A stretch of 64,000 bases of DNA from Corythucha ciliata (taxonomy: Eukaryota; Arthropoda; Insecta; Hemiptera; Tingidae): the NCBI GenBank assembly GCA_038030265.1, contig CM075938.1:58087189-58151188 (forward strand). The letters run 5' to 3'. The position numbers and the translations under genes are program-made. Shown here piece after piece: positions 21,373-32,982 of the stretch. Numbering within the stretch: position 1 is the stretch's first letter; the number at the start of each line of letters is the position of its first letter. Under the pieces are notes generated by a model. The model did not search any database. It saw only the letters and a list, made by a program, of their open reading frames with translations, and was not told the origin of the DNA.

Positions 21373-22220
21373 GGAAGACCCGTTTTCTGGGGTTTAATTT
21401 TTCTTGTTATTTGTAAACAAAACATTTGACAGTTTCCTCAAATGCTTCAAAACTGCTCTTTGACGTCATTTTTCCCTCGAACCATCCATCCCCTCCTGAA
21501 GAACTTAAAATGTATTTAAAAATCACCAGACGCACCAATCGGGCTGCAACTACCGTTGATATCGCTTTGTCCGCATGTGCCAATTCATTGGTATACTTTT
21601 CCCCCAAATCAGGCATTCATGCAAGTTCCCCATTATTCAGTCAGAAATTGGTATCAACAAGTAGAGTCATTGAGTGCGCTGATTTCGTCGAATAACAGCT
21701 AAACACGCCGAAATTCGCGCAGTAGTGAAATGCATCCTTGCCGGCAGCCAGCTGCCGGAGTGACAGTTTTGATATTTTGGTATGAGAGCGCATTCCGTTC
21801 GGTACGAAGGAAAACTTTGGATAAAGCTTCAATAAGTTTTAGCATTTTAAGAATCACAAAGCTCGTTCAAATTGAGTAGGTCAAAACAAGAGATTTTCTA
21901 TTTCCCAAGAAATGGTCATTTCTGCCGAAAACTCGCTGATGAAATGAAAAATCGTTCATGAGTAATTTTAAAAAGGACAAATTGAAGACGTTTTCGACCC
22001 ATGAGATGTCGATATGCTCAGATTTAATGCAGAGAAGTGGGGGTTGAATTTTTTAAAAATAAGAGATCCTTGACTTGCACAACTTTGAGCATCTCTTGAG
22101 CCCAAAGAAAATAGTTGACTTTATTGAAAATGGCTATTCCTGACAGAACAAAGTGTGCTCTTTCCAAATCCATCGACAAAAGTTGCAAATGCCAGCTGTA
22201 AACCGATTTACTTGCATTTA

Positions 22221-22361
22221 AGCCCTGTTCACACTATGCAATGTTTGAAGTTATATTGCATGCTGGTTTTTTAAAAACATATGTTCCTTGGTAATGACCG
22301 GATGTTGTTGAAAAACCAGCATGCAATATAGCTTGAAACATTGCATCGTGTGAACAAGGCT
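22221..22361. mobile_element. MITE with TTA duplication, 141 bp
   Basis: Inverted ends AGCCCTGTTCACACTATGCA and TGCATCGTGTGAACAAGGCT continue inward through ATTGCATGCTGGTTTTT and its complement. Flanked by TTA at 22218-22220 and 22362-22364, as for PIF/Harbinger-type elements. Nested in the right arm of foldback 1. Confidence 0.82.
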
Positions 22362-22566
22362 TTACTAAAGAAAAGTGATGCAAGCCACAAAAAACGTTAG
22401 AAAAATCATAATCTCGTAGGATTTTGATTTTCGGACTATGGTTTATATGGTGTTTTCGATCGCAAATGGGACCTTTCACCCAATTTTTTTTGTCACACTT
22501 ATCCTGTTCCACACTGTACATGGTGTTCATGAAATTACCAGGACAGAAGAAAACCTGTTATGAGAC

Positions 22567-23790
22567 CCACCATTTGCCATCGAAATGACTATTTGGAGTA
22601 TTTGGAAACTCCTCTTTGTTTCCGAGATATTACACATTTATGATTTTGTCATGAATTCCCTTTTTCCCCTCTTAGATGCTTGCCATACCCTCATAAAATG
22701 GTACTAGCCTAAAACTAATCAGCTCATTGGAAAGAGAACAAAATTTCCTTTAAAATGTGTTCACTTTCTGGTGAAAATTACCTTCGTACCACACGTGAGT
22801 GCAACCGATTTACCAAAGAAACTGGTGACTCACATTTCCATACATTTTTCCGACGCGATTTTCACCTCTTCGCCATTGGGAAGAAAAAATTTTAAATCAG
22901 TGGAAATCTTCCTTATTTTGTAAGCTTTTCAACGATGTGTAAAAGTTTACACTTGGAGTATTTTTCCGTTGTAATATAAGTAAAAAACTTGAAAAATCCC
23001 AGTCAGAAATCGTGGAATTCAAACATTTTTTCAGTACCATTATTATAACCGAAGGAACTATTTTTTTCTTATTTTATTTATTTTTTTGACTTAATTATTC
23101 ATCTTTAATCTTCTTAATTAATAATTTAAGCTCGATTAGTGAACTCATCCCCCCCTCACCCTAGAATAATTACGTAGGCACTCATATGAGTGCGGTGGGG
23201 GTCTCTTTCGGAGGGGAGAGGAACTTAAATTATTGAACAAGAAGATGAAAGATCAATAATTGAGTCACAAAATAAAATAAAAGAAGAAATGTCTCCTTGT
23301 GTAATAAAATATTGTCGAAGAAAAGCATGAATTTCACGTTTCCTGGCTGGATTTTTCAAGTTTATTGCTCATATCTCAACGGAAAAATACAGTAACTATG
23401 AACCTTTGTACATCATTGGAAAGCTTACAAAATAAGGAAGTTTTTCCACTGATTTCAAATATTTTCTTCCCGATGGTGAAGAGGTGAAAATCGCTTCGGG
23501 AAACTGTATGGAAATGTGAGTCACCAGTTTCTTTAGTAAATCGGCTGTTCTCACGAATGGTACGAAAATAATTTTCACCCGAAAGTGAACACATTTTATA
23601 GGAAATTTTGTGCTCTTTCCAATGAGCTGATTAGTTTTGGGCTAATGCTATTTTATGAGCGTATGGCAAGCATTTAAGTGGGAAAAAAGGGAATTCGTGA
23701 AAAAATCATAAAATGTGTGATATCTCGGAAACAATGATGAGTTTCCAAATACTCCAAATAGTCATTTCGATGGCACCAAATATTGTATAC
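22567..23790. mobile_element. Foldback element 2, arms about 480 bp
   Basis: The outer left tip TGCCATCGAAATGACTATTT pairs with AAATAGTCATTTCGATGGCA near 23757-23776. Inner sequence pairs too: AGTGAACACATTTTATAGG against AAAATGTGTTCACT, and GGAAAGCTTACAAAATAAGG against CCTTATTTTGTAAGCTTTTC. The loop is about 23045-23290. It is a different family from foldback 1, which ends about 50 bp away. All open frames inside are shadows. Confidence 0.8.
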
Positions 23791-23949
23791 GCGGCCAAAT
23801 AGAGGACGCCAAGGCGTAGGCCGCCGTGGGCCCAACCGAGAGCTCGCGGGCCAAAAAGTGGCCCGCTGACTCAGCTGAGCCTTACTAAATGGCCCGCCCG
23901 TGGCATACAGTGGTAAATAATCATCTTTAATGTTGGATTTTGGCGCCCC

Positions 23950-25290
23950 TAGGATTTTTGTGGAAATGAAAATCGCTACAAATTCGCGCCTTCTCGTGGT
24001 CGGCTCATCCCCCGCTTAATCCAGACCAAAACGGAAAATAAGGCTAATTGGGAACGGCTGAAATTATTGAGAAAAAAAAACTGATTCTCGGCCATAAATA
24101 AGAACAAGTGCTAAATCACGGATAAAGTTAAGAAAATTCACAGCAAAAATGACTGTAAAGTGTAAATTACAGCCATTAGCGTTTAAAATTATGAAAAACA
24201 CTAATTAACTGATAAAATTGTAAAAAATCAATAATTTGCCAATGAAAAAAAGCGCTAATTCGGCCCTAAAATTACGAAAACATGAATTCTCGGCTTATTC
24301 AGAACGGAAGTTCGTGGCTCAATCTGAAAAAACGCTAATTCATTGCTAAAAGTGAAAAAAAAAACTAATTCGTGGGGAAAATTAAGAAAAGTGCTAGTTC
24401 ACGGATACAATTGTGGGAAATCGCTCTTTAGCAGTTAAAATCACGTATTCACGGCTAACGTGACGAATAAATAAATAAAAGGGCCCAGATGCTGGATGTA
24501 AGGAAACGAAAATTTTGAGCTTCTGAAGGCAAGTTTGTGGCTCAAACTGCGAAAAAACGCTAATTCATAGCTAAAAGCAAGCGAAGCAAATCGCTAAGCC
24601 GGAGCTGAAATTAAGAAAAGTTGCTAATTCATGGATGCAATTGAGAAAAATCGCTAATTAGTGGCTGAAATAAAGAAAAATACGAACTCACTGCAAAATT
24701 CAGATAAATCGCTATAACTCACGGCTAATAAGGGTGAAAACTTGCAGAAATGACCAAAATTGCTAATTAGCTGCTAAAATGGAGAAAACGTGCTAATTTA
24801 TCAATAAAATTGACTAATTCGTGGATTAAGTAGAGAAAACGTCAATTCGCGGCTTCTGATCGTAACTTCGTGCCAGAAAGTGAAAAAAATCGCTAATCCG
24901 CGGCCAAATTTCAGAAAAAGCGTTGGGTAGTTCGCGGGGAAAATTGAGGGAACTTTTAATTCGTTGATGAAACGTAGAAAAATCCCTAATTAGCTGATAG
25001 ACTGATGAAAAACGCTAATTTGCGGCTGAAGTCAGGAAAAAAATGGATGTTTACGACGTTAAATTGAAAACATTTGCTATATTCCCCGGATTGAATAGAG
25101 CAAATGGCAAGTCGCGGTTTCTTGAGACAACTTCGTGGCTAAAATTAGAAAATTTAGCGCTAATTCACGGGTAATAATCACATGGCTCATTAGCGGCTCA
25201 AATCAGAAAAAACACAAATTCTTTGCAAGGAAAATCGCTGAAATGGAGATAAATCGCTAATTCGCGGCTAAAATGGAGACAAATCGTTAA
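23950..25290. repeat. Degenerate minisatellite, family A (longest block)
   Basis: About 1.3 kb of diverged units with cores GCTAATTCG, GCGGCTAAAATTGAG and A-runs. Just upstream (23791-23940) is a short GC-rich stretch of unknown nature. Confidence 0.8.
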
Positions 25291-25699
25291 TTCAAGAATT
25301 GACAGCTTTCATCCAATAGAAGGCTACACCGATCGTTTAACCGGCAAAAGCGGAAGTTCTTCGTGGAACATATTGTCCCTTTTTATGTGAGCACAGTCAG
25401 TTTCTGGGATGAAATTCGCTTTCTTTGCAGAATAGGGTAAACTCATGAAATCGCGTCTTTTAATGCGCTAATTTTACTTGAAAACTTAACCACTTGGATA
25501 AAAAACTACCACTTATCCATAATCCGGCTTGTTCCAGCTTGTTCAATTCAAACAAGGCATTTGAGTCTCAAAAAGTATCAAATGTGACTAGTAAAAATTT
25601 CATAAAGAAACCCTTTTATTAATAACTCCTTTAATTACCTTCCTGTGCCTACTGGAGGGGAATTAGACCCCCAACTATGATGGATATTTACACCATGCA
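25291..25699. other. No gene seen
   Basis: No credible coding frame, recognisable repeat or RNA gene between the minisatellite block and the MITE at 25700. Confidence 0.5.
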
Positions 25700-25833
25700 G
25701 GGTGGGTTTATCAATCACCGGATTTCTCATGTAATAGCTCGGAGAACTTTGCATTACTGATTACCAAAAGGCCCATAGAAACCAGACTTATCCCAGCTTT
25801 GTCTGTAGAATAAGTGCATTGATAAACACACCC
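25700..25833. mobile_element. MITE, older copy of the 40977 family
   Basis: Ends GGGTGGGTTTATCAATCAC and GCATTGATAAACACACCC form an inverted repeat. The interior (GGCCCATAGAAACCAGACTTA, AGCTTTGTCTGTAGAATAAG) matches the element at 40977-41115 in inverse orientation. The flanking triplets no longer match, so this is probably the older copy. Confidence 0.75.
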
Positions 25834-26335
25834 TTGTTGGGGAAAATTACATAATATTTGGTTAAGGACAGTCTGTTTTTGGGGCTGAGCAACCCTTCCT
25901 AACCGGAAATTCGCAAAGATATTTGAAAACTTATTGCGTTTTTCATTTGCACAATATTCTGCATAGGGTAGGGGGATTTTTCCATTATTCATCAAGGACG
26001 GGAGGAAAAATCTCTCTCGCAGCGCGAAATTCCCGGTAAATGGAAAACGGCATCATTTTCTCACCGCGAGTTCTTTCATTTTATCTCAATTATTTCTCGA
26101 TGGTGAGTTTAATTGTTAATAGTCGGTAGTAATACCAACTAATATTTCAAAGAAATGAACTTTAAAAATCCTAAAAACTCATAAAAAAGAACAAAAACTG
26201 CGTTTTCTCATAAGAGCCCATGGAAAGTCTACCGCTCTTCTTACTTCGGTGGGGCCGCCACCAGAGCGCATTTGGTTAATCTGAATCGCCAATACCATCT
26301 CGAGCGGCAACCCCTTATCATTTTGCTCGGAGGGG

Positions 26336-26452
26336 GCACCGCGTTATCGACACAACCTCAGCTGCGAAGGTAAATTGCCTATCCAGCCAAGTGGCAGGGG
26401 CAAATTGATTTTTTTTTTCGTCTTCCGACTTTCGTGTTGACAATTTTCAGAT

Positions 26453-26494
<42 letters not shown>

Positions 26495-26910
26495 CTTTAA
26501 CCATTTTTGTTAACTTTTACTCGTATTTTCACGTTTCGGCGCTTCAACACTTGAACACCTCGAGCGTACATTTTCGGACGTTTTGAAGAAATTTGATAAT
26601 TTTAAAGTGAAGGCCGTCCGTCTAAAAATCTCGGCATTCACAACGCCAACTGACAGCACTGCGTTATCGACTCAACCTCACTGCTGTGAAGGTAAAATGC
26701 ATATCCGGCCAAGCGGCAGGGGCAACTTTTTATTTGTTTCGTCTTCCGGGATGACAAACGCGGGAGCGTTCCCTCTGTTCCTTTTTTTTAAACGATTTTT
26801 GTCCACTTTTGCTCGCATTTTCACGTTTCGGCTCTTCAATAGTTAAACATCCCGACATCGACATTTTCGATCATTTCAAGGAAATTTGATAATTTCAAGG
26901 TGGAGCAGGA
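26336..26910. repeat. Two-copy diverged tandem duplication
   Basis: Unit 1 (about 26336-26610) and unit 2 (about 26660-26910) share GCGTTATCGAC(A/T)CAACCTCA, CCAAG(T/C)GGCAGGGGCAA, TTTTCACGTTTCGGC and GAAATTTGATAATTT in the same order, about 320 bp apart. Unit 1 carries a T-run of about 40 bases (26457-26494). No coding capacity. Confidence 0.7.
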
Positions 26911-28232
26911 CGTCGATCATTAATCTTGCCAGTAATGACGCCGAAGAAAAGTTCTTCGTTATTATCGGTTTCACCAGACGAGATTCGAGTATTGTTGAAT
27001 TGTCAACGTTAAGGCTAATGAGGACGACAAGTGAGCAAGAGAGAGGGAAGATGACCAAACCAATTTAACCTTTCACGGCTCCAAAAATTGACTGATTTTG
27101 TTTTTGCAAAAGGATTTTTACTCGTTGAAGGCACAGAATTTGCGGAAATTGGGTCGCTGATTTTTCAAAACAGCGTAACCCGGAAATTTTACATTCAAAA
27201 TTTAAAACAAATATGTTTTTGATGAAAAACGCCTTTTAGCACGAAGCAGCGTAAAATCTTGAATGCGAAATGCATTTTGTTTTTAATTTTTTTCCAAAAA
27301 CTTCGCCCGAAAGAGAAAAATGCGACATCAGAAAGAGTAGCCGCCTCAACGGTATAGACATGGCAGTGTGTACGGGAGGGGTCAGAAGGCCCTCTTAGCT
27401 TCTCCTTCCATTGCACTCATCAATAAATGCACGACATTTATTTCTCCGAGAACAAATATCATGTCAGGCTCTTTTTTCTTTACCAAGTATTGAGCTTCCA
27501 CAGGTACTTGGATTAGAGAAAAGACCAAACAAGAGTGGAGGGGAATAGTGATTTCGTAATCTAGAGTTAATCTAATCAATTGTTCTCTCCGATCATACTA
27601 ATATCGTTCACTGCGTACCGGAACTAAAACTGTTCTTTGCCTGTTATTTACTGGTTGAAATCAGTGCCAAGTTCTCCAGGGGCAGACGGTTATTACCTAT
27701 TATTTTGTAAATTACATTTATGTTCCATCCCGAAACGTCTTACCCCGTGTACTACGTGAGCGGGAATCGTGCGATTTTAGCGTTTACAGCGGGTTTAGCG
27801 TTTGTAGAGTGTCGGGCTATTTTCATATGTTCTGAACTTTTGTTTCAGTTTCTCGGGTAAAAATGATACTACGTGGTCCCACACATTACATACCGCAATG
27901 ATAAGACTCCATAAGCGTTTCTCGCTTAAATCACTCGCACTGTAAAAATCGCTGAAATTGCAGCGATTCCCGCTCATGCAGGACAGGACCTTATTGTTAG
28001 TGGATATTGTCCAGTTCCTGGTACATAAAAAAAATAGTGTTCCGGATTTTAGTCAAAATTAACATTCCTATCTAAATTAAAAGGTCTTGGACGAGTTTCT
28101 GAGGCGTCAGTCAACTCATCCTCCTGCCTGTCCAAATTAAGTTTCGACAAGTCACACTATTGACAGTAAGAGCGAACAATTATAATTATAAGGGTTGCCT
28201 ATTCATTAAAAATGCTAAGCCACGGATTTGTT
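26911..28232. other. No gene seen
   Basis: About 1.3 kb with only short, motif-free open frames. I see no splice-flanked exon, RNA gene or inverted repeat that I can support. Confidence 0.45.
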
Positions 28233-29190
28233 ATACAGAGTGGAAGAGGATAAGTGTGACAAAAAACAAATTAAGTGAAAATATACCTCATTTGCGGTCG
28301 AGAACATCCTATAATATACACCATGGTCCGAAATCAAACTTCTTCCAGATATGACTTTTACAACGTTTTAAAAGTCTTACATCACTTTTATTGACTACTA
28401 GAAGCGATTTACTAGCTTTCCAGTTGACTTTCTGCATTTTTTGATGACGGATTCGGAAATAGCACACCTTTTTTCTGCCGAGATTTGCCATTTCCGTCAC
28501 AAATGAATTATTTTCTGGGGCCCCAGCATGTCCTCTAAGTTGTGCTAATCGGGGATTATTATTTTTCAAAAAAAAATTCAGCCCCCACTTATTCACACTA
28601 AATCTACCCCTATCGACTTCCCATGGGTCAGAAAAACATCTTCGATATTTTTCGTGATATTTTTCATGAACTCTTGATATTTTTCATAAGGGCTTTGCTA
28701 ATCAAATGACCATTTTTTAAAGAAAAAAGAGTCATTTTTCTCTTGATCAACATCTCTTGATTGACCTGCAAATCTTGAACAATCTCAGCGATTTTCAGCA
28801 TGCTAAAATCTTAATTTCTCACCTACAGTTTTCTTTTGATGAGAACTGACTGTGTATGCCTACCGAAATATCAAAAAATGTCACTCCAGCAACCGTCTGA
28901 CGGTTTAGAGTGCATTTCACGACTACGAATTTTATTGTTTTCAGTTATTTGGCCAAAATTAACAAATAGCGTGTCTCTCCACTTCTTTCAGCCATTTCTG
29001 CTGAATAATTATTAGTTAACTTATAATATAACGTCAAAATCCTTAGGTACATATAATAAAATGCACTCTAATACTGACCCACTTCTCAGCGCTCTCAGCT
29101 GTTGGATACACCCCCCCCCCCGCCCATTTTTCAAAATCTTCTGCTTCTTGAAAAATTAATTAACTAAATTAAGCGTTTCCTACGCTGTTT
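28233..29190. mobile_element. Single arm of foldback family 1
   Basis: Diverged copy of the left arm at 20181-20830: AGGATAAGTGTGACAAAAAA, then CCATGGTCCGAAATCAAA, GATTCGGAAATAGCACACC, CCCATGGGTCAGAAAAACAT and GTCACTCCAGCAACCG, in the same order. A C-run lies at about 29111-29121. There is no opposing arm nearby, so it is a solo or half element. Confidence 0.7.
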
Positions 29191-29230
29191 TCTCCTTTAA
29201 TTTTTTTTTTTTGTCTTAATCAAATAAAAC

Positions 29231-29956
29231 ATGTTCGGCCAAGAATCCTCCCACGAAACTACCACCAACATCACTGCTCTCCTACAAGAATCCCGAGCCA
29301 CTTGCGCCTCGTTAACGACGAAGATGATAGCGGTCGAAGAGCACCTAACAGTAATTGACCCTGGGTACACCACTGACGGACCAAACGAATCCCTCAAATC
29401 CTTGAGATAGAACCTAAACAAATTACACAAGGATTTAGAAGACACAAAGACCTTAATGACCCATTTCACAGATCGCATTTGCGGGACCGTAGCAGACTTA
29501 GTCCCATCCCACGAAACAGGTGTGAGCGAAGTGGGGCGAAGAATATCGGAACAGCAAACAGATATAGACAATATTTATCGCATCCTAGAGGAAAGATTAC
29601 CCGCCGTACATCAACAACCCCCTATCAACCACCAACGTCCGACCTCCCCCGCAAACCCTGAGCACGCTAACGCCCAACCCACACCACATGTCAATGCAGC
29701 GTCTGTCCGCATCCCTGCAACGACCCATGTAACCATGTCGCAGTCAATGTTCACCCCTCTCGTGACTGCCACAGCAACGCAACCCACCTACGTTCAAGTA
29801 CCCTCCGCCTCTCGGGTACTGATGCCCGAACCAAGCATATTACGATCAGGTCCCCGAGATGAACTTGGCCAACACGTCCGGTTCTCCGAAAACTTCACCT
29901 ACATGGTGCCCCATCTCCCAACAACAACGAACATAATTAATTGCTGGGACATATAA
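29231..29956 (+). pseudogene. Orphan gag/ORF1-like gene with one stop
   Basis: A frame begins at ATG 29231, is interrupted only by TAG at 29408-29410, and continues to a stop at 29954-29956, giving 241 codons. The first half looks like a coiled coil (ITALLQESRATCASLTTKM, then RISEQQTDIDNIYRILEERL). The second half is proline-, threonine- and alanine-rich and disordered-looking. The sequence is markedly C-rich against its AT-rich surroundings, so it is foreign to its site. This layout fits a retrotransposon gag or ORF1 whose pol is gone, but I recognise no diagnostic domain and function is unassigned. Confidence 0.5.
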
Positions 29957-30199
29957 AAAGAATAATAACAACGAACATAGGCCGCACATGGACATCGGTC
30001 ACCCGCCCGGAAAGCTTTCAACTCAATACGACAACCAGCTGTCATAGCGACAATGTTTTGATAATTGATACTTGGGTATGCGAACACATCCAGCTCCATT
30101 CAAAGGAGAACATTAGATGAGATTTTAAGATTTTTAGCATCCTTTACAATCGCAAGGAATGTTTAAATTAGGAGATCAAAACAATATTTTGAAGAGAAA

Positions 30200-30760
30200 A
30201 ATGACTGCATCTGCATGACGCTCAGGGTTTGACTCGTATTAAAACTAAGCACGGAATTTTTCTCAGAAGGATCAATTTAGGAGACCAAAACGAACAGCCA
30301 ACATCAGAGGGTTGTCTCACCCAAAAACGAATTTCGGGGTTTTACTCATACCAAAACCAAATTTTACATGCTTGGATCTTCAATGGCGGACTTATTAGAT
30401 CTCATAAAAATCAACTTGACGGGTTTCGCTCTTTAGAAATTACATTTTTGCATGTTTGGCTCTTTAAAAATACTAGTTCGCGTTTTTGGATCTTTCAAAA
30501 CCAAGTTTCACGATTCTGACACTTTCAAAAAATTACACAGGTTTGGGTTCCAGATCGATTTGGCTTTTTCATTTTGGCTTTTTCATAATCCACAATCATC
30601 TTTTAGGCCTGGCTCTTTATTAGTAGGTTTAGCTAATTCGACATATTGAAAAATCAAATTATTGGATTTATGATATTTCATCCCACATTTAGAAAATTTC
30701 GTGAGTTTTGGCTCTACAATATCAAAATTTGCGGGTTTGACGGAATCCAGTAGGTACTAA
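30200..30760. repeat. Degenerate minisatellite, family B
   Basis: Diverged units of about 35-50 bp with a TTTGG(C/A)TCTTT core, then AAAACCAAATTT and a CACG/GCGGG-type link. It differs from family A. Related units, mostly on the other strand, fill 39880-40440. Confidence 0.6.
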
Positions 30761-32482
30761 TTATGTAGCTACATAATTTTTTTCATCACGAGCTATAGAA
30801 TTTCCTCCAGGCACCCATTTCAGCCCTGAGATGGCCTATGTATTACGTAGCGTGCTCACATTGTTTTGAGCATGAGTATGCTCACCAGTTTATGCATGGA
30901 AATTATGATTTCTATTGAATTGATGACCACGTGATTGAAAAAATTCAAGCATAAGGTCGTGCTCGTTTTTGTTCATTTCATACGACTCAATTTTGTCGAT
31001 CGCGCCTCGTTTCCGATGCGAAATAATAATAAAACGCTCAGTAGCTCACCCACTCCTTCATTTGGCATGAAGCCGGTGATGTACATTCATTATTCTTTCC
31101 GAAATTTACTTCCCGCTTTTATGGTGTCAAAAACGGGGCATTACTTTGTGCAAGTTTATATCAATATCATTAATTTTAAATTAATGCAGCCTAAATTTCA
31201 ATTATTTCAGCAAAGGAACAAACGTATAAATTTTTATATTATGATGAGATGATCATGCAAGGCTTCTTTTCGGTACTCTTTCCCTTCTTTTCGCGCTAAG
31301 CCGTAAATTATTTTTCCCTATCGTACTACTGCAGTACATTGCGCCAGGGATTTCGAGAGCCCAAACCACGAACTTTTATTTCTGGTGGTTCTTTCATTCC
31401 GCGAAAGGATTTTTGAAGGAATGAAATCCACCAATGAGTGTGAGACCGAGAATCGGGAAGAGCGAGACGTACTTATACTTCTAGCGAGTAAGGCTTGGGC
31501 CGTGGGCGGGTCGGACTGCAATCATCCCTCTTCCACCCACTGCTGCCTAAGCACTTTTGCGCCCCGCTTGAATAACTGACGTTTGATCGCACAATATTCG
31601 CGTTTTGGCCAGAACTAATCAACATTTATTCGATCTGTTTGGACAGATCTCTTTAATTGTCACTCAGTTTCCTGGGCTGTACACATAATTATCAAAAAAA
31701 AATTTTTTTCAAACTTTTTATCCCACGTTTTATGCGTTTCTAATTGCAATATTCAGACGTAAAGTAATTTCCGCAACTTCTGCGTTATTTTCAGTAAACG
31801 TGGTAAGTTGAAAAATTAATTAAGTTCACTTTTCACAAAACTATTAGCTATGTAAATTCCCCATCGTAAGTGTTGACATCTCTTGTCCGAAAAACAAACC
31901 ATTAGACCATCGCTATTCGCCTTAAAACAGGGAGAACCGTCCGCAAGCCGATTGTGCCGTGTGTCCCTGAGCCGCTGTTAAAAGCCGTAGGCACGCTCGG
32001 TTTTTCTTCAACGTTGACTCGCCGCTATGCGATTTCTCCGAGTATTTTACAGCGGGAATCGAGCATTTCTACAACTCCACGTTGGAAATCAAAACCAACA
32101 GTTTTGGGACGATCGATGTGCAACAAGTTTTCAATCTCGTCACCCACGGCCAACACCACTGGCATTCAAGTTTATGTTTTTTTTCGTAGATTTGTAAGCC
32201 ATTACTGCAGCGGCTTGTCATTTGACGTCGGACGGCGGCTTTTTAAACCACTCGAAATTGGATGAACGTCAACGCAAGCACTTGTGGTGTGGGATGTGCA
32301 AGAAATTATCGCAAATGTGACTTCAGTCGGTTGGCGCTACGACTACGACTAACTTCAGCGATTAGCGGTTTTTCCGTGCTCGCTTTCTTGTTCAAAAAGG
32401 TCGTAAAACACGTTTTTCTTTCATTTTTAACTCACTAATCGATTGAAAACACATTTTCAAGGTTTGCAGGCGGCCGTCGATG
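30761..32482. other. No gene seen before the gap
   Basis: About 1.7 kb. Short open frames (31385-31579, 31954-32265) show no recognised domain, no splice context I can defend and no repeat of known type. Confidence 0.45.
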
Positions 32483-32982
32483 NNNNNNNNNNNNNNNNNN
32501 NNNNNNNNNNNNNNNNNNNNNNNNNNNNNNNNNNNNNNNNNNNNNNNNNNNNNNNNNNNNNNNNNNNNNNNNNNNNNNNNNNNNNNNNNNNNNNNNNNNN
32601 NNNNNNNNNNNNNNNNNNNNNNNNNNNNNNNNNNNNNNNNNNNNNNNNNNNNNNNNNNNNNNNNNNNNNNNNNNNNNNNNNNNNNNNNNNNNNNNNNNNN
32701 NNNNNNNNNNNNNNNNNNNNNNNNNNNNNNNNNNNNNNNNNNNNNNNNNNNNNNNNNNNNNNNNNNNNNNNNNNNNNNNNNNNNNNNNNNNNNNNNNNNN
32801 NNNNNNNNNNNNNNNNNNNNNNNNNNNNNNNNNNNNNNNNNNNNNNNNNNNNNNNNNNNNNNNNNNNNNNNNNNNNNNNNNNNNNNNNNNNNNNNNNNNN
32901 NNNNNNNNNNNNNNNNNNNNNNNNNNNNNNNNNNNNNNNNNNNNNNNNNNNNNNNNNNNNNNNNNNNNNNNNNNNNNNNNNN
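32483..32982. other. Assembly gap, 500 N
   Basis: Exactly 500 unknown bases, a conventional scaffold-gap size, so the true length is unknown. It truncates the outer left arm of foldback element 3. Confidence 0.99.

Larger units (their letters stand above)
20181..22519. mobile_element. Foldback element 1, arms about 600 bp
   Basis: The left arm (about 20181-20830) and right arm (about 21740-22519) are imperfect inverted copies: GGAACAGGATAAGTGTGAC against GTCACACTTATCCTGTTCC, CCATGGGTCGGAAAAAC against GTTTTCGACCCATGAGATG, GAGCACACTTTGTTCTGTC against GACAGAACAAAGTGTGCTC. The loop and right arm hold two nested MITEs. No coding frame was found. A single further arm of this family lies at 28233-29190. 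The transposon superfamily is not clear; no target duplication was recognised. Confidence 0.8.

Noticed and set aside
23791..23940. GC-rich stretch considered as a tRNA or ncRNA gene
   Set aside because: It has short inverted segments (GGCCCGC, GCGGGCC), but no cloverleaf or Pol III promoter boxes.
19071..25290. CRISPR-like regular repeats
   Set aside because: Units vary in length and sequence with no distinct spacers or leader, and the genome is eukaryotic. Minisatellite is the better description.
27382..27579. Minus-strand 65-residue frame as a possible exon
   Set aside because: No recognised family, no convincing splice sites and no supporting neighbour.
31318..32265. GC-richer stretches with short frames before the gap, considered as exons or a SINE
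   Set aside because: No Pol III boxes, splice structure or protein motif could be shown.
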